64,000 bases of DNA, taken from contig JASBRU010000003.1 of the NCBI GenBank assembly GCA_030149285.1, positions 126,001-190,000 on the forward strand, in the 5' to 3' direction. A program made the translations under genes and the position numbers. The stretch comes from Flavobacteriales bacterium (lineage in GTDB: Bacteria; Bacteroidota; Bacteroidia; Flavobacteriales; JASBRU01). Each line of letters begins with the position of its first letter. The first letter of the stretch is position 1. The notes beneath the pieces were generated by a model. That model searched no databases. It saw nothing but the letters and a program-made list of their open reading frames with translations, and was not told the origin of the DNA. Positions 8,468 to 17,762 of the stretch are shown here, in pieces.

Positions 8468-8851
8468 ATGTCAGAAAAGGTGCAGTATCAGTTAGAGTTT
8501 CCAGTAAAAGCATCAGCAAAGATGCTTTACAGCTATTTATCTACCCCAAGTGGTTTATCAGAGTGGTTTGCAGATGATGTAAACTCTAGAGGAGAAAAGT
8601 ATACTTTCTTTTGGGATGATAGCGAAGAAACTGCAAAGCTGATTACCAAAAAAACTGATAAATTCATTAAGTATCAGTGGGAAGATGATGCAGATACCAA
8701 ATACTATTTTGAGTTTAAAATTCAGGAAGATGATTTAACTAAAGATGTATCTATTATTATCACAGACCATGCAGAGGAAGATGAAGTAGAGGAGGCTAAG
8801 CTATTGTGGGAAAGCCAAATCAATCATTTATTACACGTTATTGGTTCGTAA
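8468..8851 (+). CDS. START-like (SRPBCC/AHSA1-type) domain protein
   Basis: A 127-residue single-domain cytoplasmic protein of the START-like AHA1 type common in Bacteroidota. It begins YQLEFPVKASAKMLYSYLSTPSGLSEWFADDV, then alternating beta strands (YTFFWDD, AKLITKK, YYFEFKI, SIIITDHAEEDE) and the long C-terminal helix LLWESQINHLLHVIG. The SRPBCC fold binds a hydrophobic ligand or a protein partner; the real ligand is unknown. Its stop overlaps the next ATG by one base, so it is translationally coupled to the PAP2 phosphatase. Confidence 0.85.
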   Translation: MSEKVQYQLEFPVKASAKMLYSYLSTPSGLSEWFADDVNSRGEKYTFFWDDSEETAKLITKKTDKFIKYQWEDDADTKYYFEFKIQEDDLTKDVSIIITDHAEEDEVEEAKLLWESQINHLLHVIGS

Positions 8852-9522
8852 TGACATTCAAGTCGATAGTTGACAAAAATCGCGCTTTTTTAATTCCGTA
8901 TCTATTTTTCTTGGTTTTGGCAGTAGTCATATTGTTGACTAATGGCAAGGCCAGTATACATTTAGCTATCAATGGCTTGTACTCTCCGTTTTTCGATGGC
9001 TTTTTTAAGGTAATTACATTTATGGGCGATGGGCTCTTTGCATTACTAATAGCGGTACTCTTACTTTTTGTGAATTATCGTAAAGCATTTACATTATTAG
9101 TAACAGGTGCTATTGCTTTGGTTTCTGTAATGGTATTGAAAAAACTAGTATTCCCTAATATGTACCGTCCTAAACGCTTTTTTCAGGATTTAGGAGAAAC
9201 TATACGCTTAGTACCCGATTTAGATGTGCATTCGCACTTTAGCTTTCCTTCGGGGCATACCATGTCGGCATTTTGCTTGTATTTTATCTTAGCCTTCTTT
9301 GTAAAGAACAATATTCTAAAAGTATTTTTCTTATTACTGGCAGTACTAGTAGGGTATAGCCGCATGTATTTGTCTCAGCATTTTTTAATAGATGTTGTAG
9401 TAGGCTCAATATTAGGCTTAGTAATCACATTATTAGTACTTAAATGGCTTAGTAACTCTAAGCGATGGAATAATGCAAAGTGGTTAGATGGTAGTTTGCT
9501 GCAAAAGCAATTTCAGAGCTAA
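8851..9522 (+). CDS. PAP2-superfamily membrane phosphatase
   Basis: A 223-residue integral membrane lipid phosphatase. All three PAP2 motifs are present: Lys98...Arg106-Pro107 (KKLVFPNMYRPKRF), the PSGH motif at 133-136 (SFPSGHTMSA), and Ser170-Arg171...His177...Asp181 (YSRMYLSQHFLIDVVVG). Five or six transmembrane helices surround them, placing the active site at the periplasmic face. Likely substrates are undecaprenyl pyrophosphate, phosphatidylglycerol phosphate or lipid A phosphate. The ATG at 8851 makes a TAATG junction with the preceding stop; an in-frame start at 8806 would sit inside the upstream gene and is not used. The oxygenase and GT39-like genes downstream suggest an envelope lipid role. 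Confidence 0.9.
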   Translation: MTFKSIVDKNRAFLIPYLFFLVLAVVILLTNGKASIHLAINGLYSPFFDGFFKVITFMGDGLFALLIAVLLLFVNYRKAFTLLVTGAIALVSVMVLKKLVFPNMYRPKRFFQDLGETIRLVPDLDVHSHFSFPSGHTMSAFCLYFILAFFVKNNILKVFFLLLAVLVGYSRMYLSQHFLIDVVVGSILGLVITLLVLKWLSNSKRWNNAKWLDGSLLQKQFQS

Positions 9523-9541
9523 AATAAATACGCTACTTTTG
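9511..9541 (+). promoter_or_regulatory. Candidate promoter for the oxygenase/GT39 pair
   Basis: TACTTTTG at 9534-9541 matches TAnnTTTG exactly. TTTC at 9511-9514 is one base off the TTTG -33 element, with the expected 19-bp spacer. It lies just over the stop of the PAP2 gene and 22 nt before the next ATG. Confidence 0.5.
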
Positions 9542-9563
9542 TGATATCATATATTACAGTACA

Positions 9564-10424
9564 ATGAGCGTAGAAGTAGCAAACAAGCAGATATTTAATT
9601 ACGATAAGTGGGAAAAGAAGTTTGAAGAACTTGCAGAGCAGTACAAAAATGCTTCGCCATACCCGCACATAGCCCTAGACGATTTTTTGGAAGTAGAAGC
9701 TGCCAATAAAGCATTGGCTAGTTTTCCGGCTGTACAAGATGCAGGATGGATACACTATGTACATGTAAACGAAAAGAAACATGGTTTAAACAAGGCTGAT
9801 TTATTACCTGAATATATAAAAGAGGTAATAGCAGAGCTGAATAGCGATAGGTTTGTAAAGCAACTCTCAAAACTAACGGGTATTGATAACCTTATAGCAG
9901 ATGATATGCTAGAGGGTGGTGGTTTACACCAAACTCGTAGGGGTGGCTTTTTAAATATTCATGCAGACTTTACTGTTCACCCACATAAAAGACATTTAAA
10001 GCGTAGGGTAAACCTAATTGTATACCTCAATAAAAACTGGGGTGCAGATTATGGTGGAGACCTTGAGCTTTGGGATAGAGGTATGAAGCAATGCGAAGAG
10101 AAAATTGCTCCGTTGTTTAACCGTGCGGTTATGTTTAATACCGATGATGATTCTTATCATGGTTTACCGGACCCGTTAAACTGTCCTGAAGATGATACCA
10201 GAAAGTCTATAGCCTTATACTACTTTACAGAAGAGAAAGAAATACCACGCTTACGTACTACAAACTATAGAGCAAGACCAACAGATGGTTTAAAGTCTAT
10301 ATTGATTTATTTGGATAAGAAAATGGTTTCGGTATACACTACCATCAAAAGAACCTTTGGTTTAAATGATGATTTTGTAAGTAAAGTACTGAATGTGTTT
10401 AGCAGTAAACCCAAGAAAAAGTAA
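9564..10424 (+). CDS. 2-oxoglutarate/Fe(II)-dependent oxygenase, prolyl-hydroxylase type
   Basis: A 286-residue soluble protein with the double-stranded beta-helix of 2OG-Fe(II) oxygenases (P4Hc type). The iron triad is His133-x-Asp135 (NIHADF) and His199 (DSYHGLP), with Arg213 (DTRKS) as the 2-oxoglutarate anchor. The core strands RRVNLIVYLNKNW and GGDLELWDR are typical. Bacterial relatives hydroxylate proteins or act beside glycan genes; the substrate is unknown here. The stop shares one base with the next ATG (TAATG), so it is coupled to the GT39-like transferase. The C-terminal 60 residues are basic and lie outside the catalytic fold. Confidence 0.88.
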   Translation: MSVEVANKQIFNYDKWEKKFEELAEQYKNASPYPHIALDDFLEVEAANKALASFPAVQDAGWIHYVHVNEKKHGLNKADLLPEYIKEVIAELNSDRFVKQLSKLTGIDNLIADDMLEGGGLHQTRRGGFLNIHADFTVHPHKRHLKRRVNLIVYLNKNWGADYGGDLELWDRGMKQCEEKIAPLFNRAVMFNTDDDSYHGLPDPLNCPEDDTRKSIALYYFTEEKEIPRLRTTNYRARPTDGLKSILIYLDKKMVSVYTTIKRTFGLNDDFVSKVLNVFSSKPKKK

Positions 10425-12190
10425 TGCAGATTGCATCTAAATTTAAGTATCAACTGTTTTGGGCACTGTTAGGTGCTATCTTTTTTATTCCTTTTTTAGG
10501 AGGCGTACATTTATTTGACTGGGATGAGATAAACTTTGCTGAGATTGCAAGGGAAATGGTTGTATTGGATAACTACATGCAAATTCATGTAAACTATGTA
10601 TCCTTTACAGAGAAACCTCCTTTGTTTTTTTGGTTACAAGCAATATCTATGAATTTATTTGGGGTAGGAGAGTTTGCCGCACGTTTCCCCAATGCAATAG
10701 CCGGTGTATTTACCTTGCCTATTATCTATTCTATTGGGCGTAAGCTCAAAAATCATCAGTTTGGTATGATATGGGCTATGGCTTATTTTGGTACGGTATT
10801 ACCTCATTTATATTTCAAGTCAGGACTTATTGACCCAATATTTAACCTTTTTATCTTCTTAGGCTTATACTTTTTAATATTATTCTACTGGAAAAAGGAG
10901 AAGGTAAAATATATTAAACTCAATAAGAGTAAAGCTTTTTATTTGATATGGGCCGGTTTGTTTACTGGGGTTGCAATACTTACTAAAGGACCCGTAGCTT
11001 ATTTGTTAATATCATTAACAGTAGGTGTTTACTGGATTAGTAAGCGATTTAAGTTTTTCATTTCTATACCACAGTACTTAGTGTTTACACTGTTTGCTAT
11101 CATTGTTTCTCTTATGTGGTTTGGTATTGAAATAGCAATGAATGGTACAGAGTTTATAAAAGAGTTTACCATAAGGCAGTACACCATGTTTAGCACCCAT
11201 GATGCCGGACAAAAAGGTTTTCCGGGTTATCATTTTGTAGTGCTGTTATTGGGTTGTTTCCCTGCATCATTATTTGCTATTCAAGGGCATTTAAAACAAG
11301 ACCATGAGCATCCTTTTCTTAAAGACTTTAAACAATGGATGGTATATCTTTTCTGGGTGGTATTAATACTGTTTACCATCGTACAGTCTAAGATTGTACA
11401 TTATTCATCAATGACCTATTTCCCATTAACCTATTTAGCGGCATTAAGCATTAGTAGAATTATTGAAAAGAAAGCCAAGTTTACTATTCACCTGAAATGG
11501 GGACTAATAGCTATAGCATCATTATACGCCTTGGTGATTTTTACAATTACTTATTTTGGCAACCATATGGACTTATTAAAAGAGTTAGTTGCTAATGATC
11601 CGTTTGCTTCGGCCAACATGGATGCAGATGTAAAATGGACAGGCTGGGAAGTTATACCGGGTATACTGATACTAGGAATTACGATTGCGTCCATCTTATT
11701 GATTAGAAAAGATAAAAGCTCTACTAGACAAAAAGGCTTTAATATTCTGTTTTTTGGTAATGGACTGTTTGTGTTTTTAACACTAGTGTTTTTTATTGCT
11801 AGAGTAGAGAAGTATAGTCAAAATGCTGCTGTGGAGTTTGTAAAAGAAAAAAGTGCTACAGAAGATTGTTATATAACTACACTATCTTATAAAAGTTATG
11901 TACATCAGTTTTATTTGGCTCAAACAGAAGAACAAAAGCATACAGATGCCTATGTTGCTTTTAGAGATAAGAGAATGGATGAGTTTAATGATGATGAAAC
12001 TACATTTTATGCTTGGGATAATACAATCTTAAAACGCTTCATGCTTAATGCTGACATTGATAAGCCTGCATACTTTATCATAAAAATCAACAAAGCAGAA
12101 AAGGAGCTAGAACGATACCCTCAACTAGAAAAGATTGGTGAGAAAAACGGCTATGTATTTCTAAAGCGTAGAAGTCTTACAGCAAATTAA
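10424..12190 (+). CDS. GT39/ArnT-like membrane glycosyltransferase
   Basis: A 588-residue GT-C-fold transferase related to ArnT and protein mannosyltransferases. The catalytic acidic pair is in the first periplasmic loop (LFDWDEINFAEIAREM, residues 31-46), followed by SFTEKPPLFFWLQA, where the KPP motif is typical of ArnT-like enzymes. About eleven transmembrane helices end near residue 470, with a soluble C-terminal domain of about 120 residues. It should move a sugar from a polyprenyl-phosphate donor to an envelope lipid or protein in the periplasm. It is coupled to the oxygenase upstream. Its stop shares TTAA with the stop of the convergent GT2, whose dolichyl-phosphate-mannose-synthase-like type could supply the donor. 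Confidence 0.9.
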   Translation: MQIASKFKYQLFWALLGAIFFIPFLGGVHLFDWDEINFAEIAREMVVLDNYMQIHVNYVSFTEKPPLFFWLQAISMNLFGVGEFAARFPNAIAGVFTLPIIYSIGRKLKNHQFGMIWAMAYFGTVLPHLYFKSGLIDPIFNLFIFLGLYFLILFYWKKEKVKYIKLNKSKAFYLIWAGLFTGVAILTKGPVAYLLISLTVGVYWISKRFKFFISIPQYLVFTLFAIIVSLMWFGIEIAMNGTEFIKEFTIRQYTMFSTHDAGQKGFPGYHFVVLLLGCFPASLFAIQGHLKQDHEHPFLKDFKQWMVYLFWVVLILFTIVQSKIVHYSSMTYFPLTYLAALSISRIIEKKAKFTIHLKWGLIAIASLYALVIFTITYFGNHMDLLKELVANDPFASANMDADVKWTGWEVIPGILILGITIASILLIRKDKSSTRQKGFNILFFGNGLFVFLTLVFFIARVEKYSQNAAVEFVKEKSATEDCYITTLSYKSYVHQFYLAQTEEQKHTDAYVAFRDKRMDEFNDDETTFYAWDNTILKRFMLNADIDKPAYFIIKINKAEKELERYPQLEKIGEKNGYVFLKRRSLTAN

Positions 12191-12942
12191 CCTTGTGTTG
12201 GCTTTGTATAGATTGGAGACTTCATCAACTTTCTTTTTGCTAGAAAATGTACTACAGAAGTTTTTAGCACCCCAATACCATATATAGAACTGTTTTTCAA
12301 GTTTATAGATGATGCCTCATCAAAATACTTAGTTGGGCAAGTAATCTCTGCAATATCATACCCTGCATATATTATTTGCGAAAGCATTTGATTGTCAAAT
12401 ACAAAGTTGTCAGAGTTTTTATTATAGTTAATATTCTCTAATACTTCTTTAGAGAAAGCTCTGTAACCAGTGTGATACTCTGATAGCTTGTAGCCTACAA
12501 GTATGTTTTGGATAAGTGTAAGTATACGGTTAGCAACATATTTATACCATGGCATTCCGCCTTTTAAAGCTCCTTTACCTAGTATTCTTGAACCTAATAC
12601 TACCGGATAAACATCATTTGCTATTAAATAAGCCATAGAATGCAACAATTTAGGCGTGTATTGGTAATCCGGATGAAGCATGATTACAATGTCTGCCCCA
12701 AGCTCTAAAGCCTTATTGTAGCAGCTTTTTTGGTTACCACCGTAACCGGTATTTTTTTCGTGTTTGATAATATGTTTAATACCTAATTGTTTTCCTACTT
12801 CTACAGTGTTATCTTTACTAACATCATCAACCAGTACAACATCGTCTACTATGTCAAAAGGAATTTCTTTGTATGTTTTTTCTAAGGTTGAAGCTGCATT
12901 ATATGCAGGAAGAACAATTATTAACTTTTTGCCTAATATCAT
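12187..12942 (-). CDS. Family 2 glycosyltransferase, polyprenyl-phosphate sugar synthase-like
   Basis: A 251-residue GT-A glycosyltransferase. The nucleotide-sugar site is seen in IVLPAYNAASTLEKTYKEIP and VVLVDDVSKDNT, then HEKNTGYGGNQKSCYNKALE. The metal site is the variant MLHPDYQYTP in place of a classical DxD. This HPDYQYTP form is typical of dolichol/polyprenol-phosphate mannose synthase relatives. There is no strong transmembrane segment, so it is cytoplasmic or peripheral. It runs convergently to the GT39-like gene with a 4-nt stop overlap. A TACTTTTG (CAAAAGTA at 12963-12970) upstream fits a -7 element without an evident -33. Confidence 0.88.
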   Translation of the reverse strand: MILGKKLIIVLPAYNAASTLEKTYKEIPFDIVDDVVLVDDVSKDNTVEVGKQLGIKHIIKHEKNTGYGGNQKSCYNKALELGADIVIMLHPDYQYTPKLLHSMAYLIANDVYPVVLGSRILGKGALKGGMPWYKYVANRILTLIQNILVGYKLSEYHTGYRAFSKEVLENINYNKNSDNFVFDNQMLSQIIYAGYDIAEITCPTKYFDEASSINLKNSSIYGIGVLKTSVVHFLAKRKLMKSPIYTKPTQG

Positions 12943-13065
12943 ATCACATTATTTGCGTTCGGCAAAAGTAATAAAAAGCCTTTATTCTTTAGGTTTTATC
13001 TTTAAAAGCTATGCATACATACTTTTTTTTAGTAGATTTAGTGATACAAAAGCAGTGATATATAT

Positions 13066-15921
13066 ATGAAACAAAAACTACTTCTACTAGCATTATTACT
13101 TGTATCTATATCAGTTTCAGCACAAAAGACTATAAGTGGTGAGGTAATTGATGCAAAGGATGGGGAGTCTATTGTAGGTGCAAATGTTGTAATAGTAGGA
13201 ACAGATAAAGGCACTACAACAGACTATGATGGTGTTTTTAAACTTGTAGTAGATGAATTACCTGTAACAATTGAAGTATCTTTTATTGGGTACCAAAACC
13301 AAACAATAGAGATAAAGGATATAAAACCAATAAAAGTGTTCTTAAAAACAGATGCAACTATTATTGGCGAAGTAGAGGTTGTAGATACCCGTATTACTAA
13401 AAAGCAACAGCAAGCCGCACTTACAATAGAATCTTTAGATGTATTGGCAATAAAAGAAGCTCCTACAGGCTCTTTTTACGAGAGTTTAGGGACTTTAAAA
13501 GGAGTAGACCTTACATCTGCCAGTATAGGTTTTAAAGTGATTAATACACGTGGCTTTAATAGTACATCACCAGTACGATCGTTACAGATTATCAACGGGG
13601 TAGATAATCAGGCACCTGGTTTAAACTTTTCATTAGGGAATTTTTTAGGTGCTTCAGATTTAGACGTAAAGCGTGTAAATATTATTGCAGGAGCGAGCTC
13701 AGCCTTTTATGGTCCAAATGCATTTAATGGAGTTGTGAGTATGGAAACCAAGGACCCTTTTACTTTTCCTGGATTGAGTGTTTCCTTAAAAGCCGGAGAA
13801 AGAAATATGCAAGAGTATGCTGTAAGATGGGCGCAAGTATTAAAAAATAAAGATGGTGAGGAAAAGTTCGGTTATAAATTGAACTTATATTATATGGGTG
13901 CTGATGATTGGGTGGCAGATAACTATAACCCAGTAGAAGGACTTGAAGAAGGATTGGATAACCCGGGCGGAGTAGATGCAGTAAATGTATATGGAGACGA
14001 AGACACAGAATTGAATAATGACTTTACAACTCCACTTGATAATTTAGAAAACCCTGGCTTGGGGAGGTATTATAGAACAGGTTATAAAGAGAAAGATATT
14101 GTAGACTATGATACCGAAAATGGTAAAATAGGAGTGGGTTTATATTACAACTTCAACAGTGATCTACAGTTGAATTATAACTTAAATTACGGTACAGGAA
14201 CAACTGTTTATCAGGGAGATAATAGGTATAGCCTAAACAATATTCGTTTCATGCAAAACATTCTAGAGTTAAAAGGAGACAAGTTTTTTATAAGAGCTTA
14301 TGCTACCAATGAAGATGCAGGAGATTCTTATGATGCGGTATTAACGGCTATAAAAATTCAGGAGGAATTAGGTGTACGATCGGGTACCATAGATTGGAAC
14401 ACGCAATACTCAAACAATTGGCAAAGTAGAGGTTTTATAGATAGTGTTAGAGCATTAGATGGATACCCAACTTACGACCCTAATGTACACGGTACACTAG
14501 AGCAATGGGCAAATGGTCCATATAGAAATTTTATACAGAATAATAAAGAGATTATACAGAGTTACCATGATGGTAATAGAGGTTTTACGGATGCCCAAGT
14601 TGGTCCTAGACCAGTGCCTGGTACCGCAGTATTTGATTCTGTATTTAATTATGTAACTAGTAGGGATTTTATTGAAGGTGGCTCAAGGTTTTATGATAAA
14701 TCTGCCTTATATCATGTACATGGTGAATATAAATTTAACCCAGCATTTGCTGAAATAACGGTTGGTGCTAATGCTAGGTTATATAAGCCAAACTCAAGAG
14801 GAACTATATTTGATGAGTATCAATTTGTACAGCGTTATGATGTCAATGGTAACCCTGTCTACGACTCAACCAATGCTGAGTTTGTAAAAGATACTGTATT
14901 AATTGAAATTGAAAATTTTGAATATGGTGCATATGCAGGTATAGAGAAGAAGTTTAAAGGTGAACTGTTTAAAGCAAACGCTACGATTAGAATGGATAAA
15001 AACGAGAATTTTGATTATTTATTCTCTCCTGCTTTATCACTCGTATACAACGCTGATGAAAATAACACCTTTCGCTTTTCATTCTCTTCAGCAATTAGAA
15101 ATCCTACTTTACAAGACCAATACCTAAACTTTAGAGTAGGTAGAGCCTTATTAAAAGGGAACTTAGACGGTTTAGATTCCCTGATTACATTTGACTCTTT
15201 TGATGAATACAGAAACAATAGCTTAGACTTAGATAAGCTAGATTATTTTAATGTAGCACCTGTAAAGCCAGAGCGTGTAAAAACCTTTGAGATAGGCTAC
15301 AGAGGGATGATAGGAAAAAAGTTATTCTTAGACTTAGGGTATTATTACAGTATATATGATGATTTCCTTGGGTACAACTTTGGTATTCAAGCAGAGTTTG
15401 ATCAGGCAACGCGCTTTCCAATAGGAGAAATACAACCTATACGTGTGGCTGCAAACTCAAGAGACCAAGTAACAACACAAGGTGTGGCTTTCGGGGCTAA
15501 TTATTATATAGATGGTACTTATGCGGTTTCCGGTAATTACTCATGGAATAAGTTAGACTTAAAAGGATCTGATGACCCTATAATACCGGCCTTTAATACA
15601 CCTGAACATAAATTTAATATTGGTTTTTCCGGTAGAGAAATAAAAATTCCTACGCTTAAGCTGAAACACCTAGGATTTAGTGTAAATTACAAGTGGATTC
15701 AAGGCTTTTTATTTGAAGGCTCTCCTCAATTCACGGGAAGTGTTCCTACATATGACTTAGTAGATGCGCAGGTAAATTACTTTGTACCCAAATTTGGGAC
15801 AACTTTTAAAGTTGGAGCATCTAATTTATTAAACAATAAAGTGTTTCAGGTATATGGTGGACCAAGAGTAGGGAGATTGGCCTACTTCTCAATTTTATTC
15901 GAATTAGAAAGAGTTAAGTAA
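13066..15921 (+). CDS. TonB-dependent outer-membrane receptor with carboxypeptidase-like extension
   Basis: A 951-residue receptor. A signal peptide (LLLLALLLVSISVSAQ) is followed by the carboxypeptidase regulatory-like domain (about 20-110: ISGEVIDAKDGESIVGANVVIVG, YDGVFKL). A plug domain (about 120-240) includes VINTRGFNSTSPVRSLQIINGVDN and VKRVNIIAGASSAFYGPNAFNGVV. A barrel of about 700 residues follows, with a TonB-receptor C-terminus (VGASNLLNNKVFQVYGGPR...YFSILFELERVK). It imports an unknown ligand energised by TonB-ExbBD. There is no SusD partner. The next gene, 49 nt downstream, is a T9SS-exported hydrolase, which suggests cleavage outside the cell followed by uptake (inference). The start is chosen by the signal peptide. 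Confidence 0.93.
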   Translation: MKQKLLLLALLLVSISVSAQKTISGEVIDAKDGESIVGANVVIVGTDKGTTTDYDGVFKLVVDELPVTIEVSFIGYQNQTIEIKDIKPIKVFLKTDATIIGEVEVVDTRITKKQQQAALTIESLDVLAIKEAPTGSFYESLGTLKGVDLTSASIGFKVINTRGFNSTSPVRSLQIINGVDNQAPGLNFSLGNFLGASDLDVKRVNIIAGASSAFYGPNAFNGVVSMETKDPFTFPGLSVSLKAGERNMQEYAVRWAQVLKNKDGEEKFGYKLNLYYMGADDWVADNYNPVEGLEEGLDNPGGVDAVNVYGDEDTELNNDFTTPLDNLENPGLGRYYRTGYKEKDIVDYDTENGKIGVGLYYNFNSDLQLNYNLNYGTGTTVYQGDNRYSLNNIRFMQNILELKGDKFFIRAYATNEDAGDSYDAVLTAIKIQEELGVRSGTIDWNTQYSNNWQSRGFIDSVRALDGYPTYDPNVHGTLEQWANGPYRNFIQNNKEIIQSYHDGNRGFTDAQVGPRPVPGTAVFDSVFNYVTSRDFIEGGSRFYDKSALYHVHGEYKFNPAFAEITVGANARLYKPNSRGTIFDEYQFVQRYDVNGNPVYDSTNAEFVKDTVLIEIENFEYGAYAGIEKKFKGELFKANATIRMDKNENFDYLFSPALSLVYNADENNTFRFSFSSAIRNPTLQDQYLNFRVGRALLKGNLDGLDSLITFDSFDEYRNNSLDLDKLDYFNVAPVKPERVKTFEIGYRGMIGKKLFLDLGYYYSIYDDFLGYNFGIQAEFDQATRFPIGEIQPIRVAANSRDQVTTQGVAFGANYYIDGTYAVSGNYSWNKLDLKGSDDPIIPAFNTPEHKFNIGFSGREIKIPTLKLKHLGFSVNYKWIQGFLFEGSPQFTGSVPTYDLVDAQVNYFVPKFGTTFKVGASNLLNNKVFQVYGGPRVGRLAYFSILFELERVK

Positions 15922-15970
15922 AGTTTAAAATATTTTTAATAAATTTATAGTAATCACTAAAACAAGAAGT

Positions 15971-17665
15971 ATGAAAAAAGTTTTACTATCATTTGCTGTA
16001 ATATTGGCCTCAATATCAGCTAACGCACAGTTAAGATATCACGATGAAGTCTATACAGATGCAGACATTAATATAACATCTGATGTTGTATACGGAACAA
16101 ATATTGATTATTTGACTTCCGATATAGATTCGATAATGAAGGATTTAGCAACTGCAAATGCTGAATTAACAGTTTTGGTTGATAGCCTTACAAACTCTAA
16201 TCCTATTCCTCCGGAATATTATAATCCGGCAGATCCAAGTACCTTAATAAAGGTAACAGAAATCAAAATGGATATCTACGAACCGGACCAAGCTACAGAT
16301 ACATCATCAAGCAGACCTGTAATTATGTTTATTCATACAGGTAACTTTTTGCCACCACCATTTAATGGTAGCCCTGTAGGTACTAAAACAGATAGTACAG
16401 CTGTTGAATTATGTAAGCAATGGGCAAAAAGAGGGTACGTAGCAGTTTCTATGGATTATAGATATGGATGGAATCCATTAGGAAGTAGTTTAGCAGAAAG
16501 ACGAGGAACGCTTTTAAATGCGGTTTATCGTGCAATACAAGATACCAAGCATGCTGTAAGGTTTCTTAAAGAGAATGCAAGTACTTATGAGTTAAACCCA
16601 AATAAGATTGTATTATACGGACAAGGCTCTGGAGGATATGTATCATTAGCATACGCTACTTTAGATAAAGTTGCAGAAATGTCAATCCCTAAATTTATTA
16701 ACCCATTGAATAGCTCATCATATATTGACCCTGCATTAGTTGGTGGTATTGATGGTATAGGAGGTCAATTGAACCTTTATACATATGATAATAATGGTCA
16801 GAACACTGATATAAGTATGGTAATTAATGCAGGAGGTTCTTTAGCAGACACTTCTTGGTTAGAAGCGGGTGATGTACCGATGGTTTCATTACACTGTGTT
16901 AGAGACCCATTTGCACCGTTTGATAATGGTATTGTAATTGTGCCTACTACACAACAAAATGTTGTTGAAGTTCAAGGAGCAAATATTTTTATGGCTAAAG
17001 CAAATGCATTAGGTAATAATGCTGCATATTATAACTTCCCATTTGCGGATCCTTATACTGCAAGAGCTAGATCATTATACGGACAAACAGTGTCTTATAT
17101 TTATCCTGCTCCAGACGATCAAATAACAATTGATGCAAATATTGATGGAGTGTTTCCTATTATGCGTCCATTAGGTACTCAAATACTTACTAATGAAGCA
17201 AGCCCATGGGAATGGTGGGATCCAATGTCAGCTGTAGCTCAAACAGTTGTAGGTGCTGGTGGTGTAACAGCTCATCAAGCAGCTTTAGCATCTAATCCGG
17301 ATATGTCTGCAACTAAAGGACGTACTTATATCGATACTATTCAGGGATATATTCATCCAAGAATAATGTTGGCTTTACAGTTGCCTGGTTACCAACAAAT
17401 AGGTGTATCTGAAAACAATACTATTGAAACTAACCTTTCTGTATATCCAAACCCGGTTGCATCTCAATTGACTGTGAAACTAGATGCAGAAACTAAAATT
17501 AGTTCTGTACAATTAGTAACAATTACCGGTCAGGTAGTTTACTCTCAAGATAATATTGATGCAAATGAGGTAACTATTGATAGAGGTAACCTATCATCAG
17601 GATTATACTTAGTAAATATTAAGGTAGACGATAAAGTTATCACAAGAAAAGTTTCAATTCAATAA
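15971..17665 (+). CDS. T9SS-secreted alpha/beta hydrolase (esterase-like)
   Basis: A 564-residue secreted protein. It has a signal peptide (SFAVILASISANAQ, cleaved about residue 20) and an alpha/beta-hydrolase domain (about 95-420). The oxyanion region is MFIHTGNF, with YVAVSMDYRYGW and the nucleophile elbow LYGQGSGGYVS (Ser220). A T9SS type A sorting domain (about 490-564) starts SVYPNPVASQLTVKL and contains GQVVYS, LSSGLYLVNI and ITRKVSIQ. It therefore crosses the outer membrane by the gliding-associated secretion system and is released or cell-anchored. The acid and histidine of the triad are not certain by eye. It probably shares a transcript with the TonB receptor upstream and ends at a strong terminator. 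Confidence 0.87.
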   Translation: MKKVLLSFAVILASISANAQLRYHDEVYTDADINITSDVVYGTNIDYLTSDIDSIMKDLATANAELTVLVDSLTNSNPIPPEYYNPADPSTLIKVTEIKMDIYEPDQATDTSSSRPVIMFIHTGNFLPPPFNGSPVGTKTDSTAVELCKQWAKRGYVAVSMDYRYGWNPLGSSLAERRGTLLNAVYRAIQDTKHAVRFLKENASTYELNPNKIVLYGQGSGGYVSLAYATLDKVAEMSIPKFINPLNSSSYIDPALVGGIDGIGGQLNLYTYDNNGQNTDISMVINAGGSLADTSWLEAGDVPMVSLHCVRDPFAPFDNGIVIVPTTQQNVVEVQGANIFMAKANALGNNAAYYNFPFADPYTARARSLYGQTVSYIYPAPDDQITIDANIDGVFPIMRPLGTQILTNEASPWEWWDPMSAVAQTVVGAGGVTAHQAALASNPDMSATKGRTYIDTIQGYIHPRIMLALQLPGYQQIGVSENNTIETNLSVYPNPVASQLTVKLDAETKISSVQLVTITGQVVYSQDNIDANEVTIDRGNLSSGLYLVNIKVDDKVITRKVSIQ

Positions 17666-17686
17666 GCTTTGTGAATTTGAGTTTTT

Positions 17687-17713
17687 AAAAGCCCCAAATA
17701 TTGGGGCTTTTTT
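17687..17713 (+). terminator. Terminator after the receptor/hydrolase pair
   Basis: Perfect stem GCCCCAA / TTGGGGC with a 3-nt ATA loop, flanked by AAAA and followed by TTTTTTTT. A strong rho-independent terminator, 25 nt after the stop. Confidence 0.92.
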
Positions 17714-17762
17714 TATTACCATAGGTTCTGATTTTCTACTTTTACCAAAATTTTAGTGAGGT

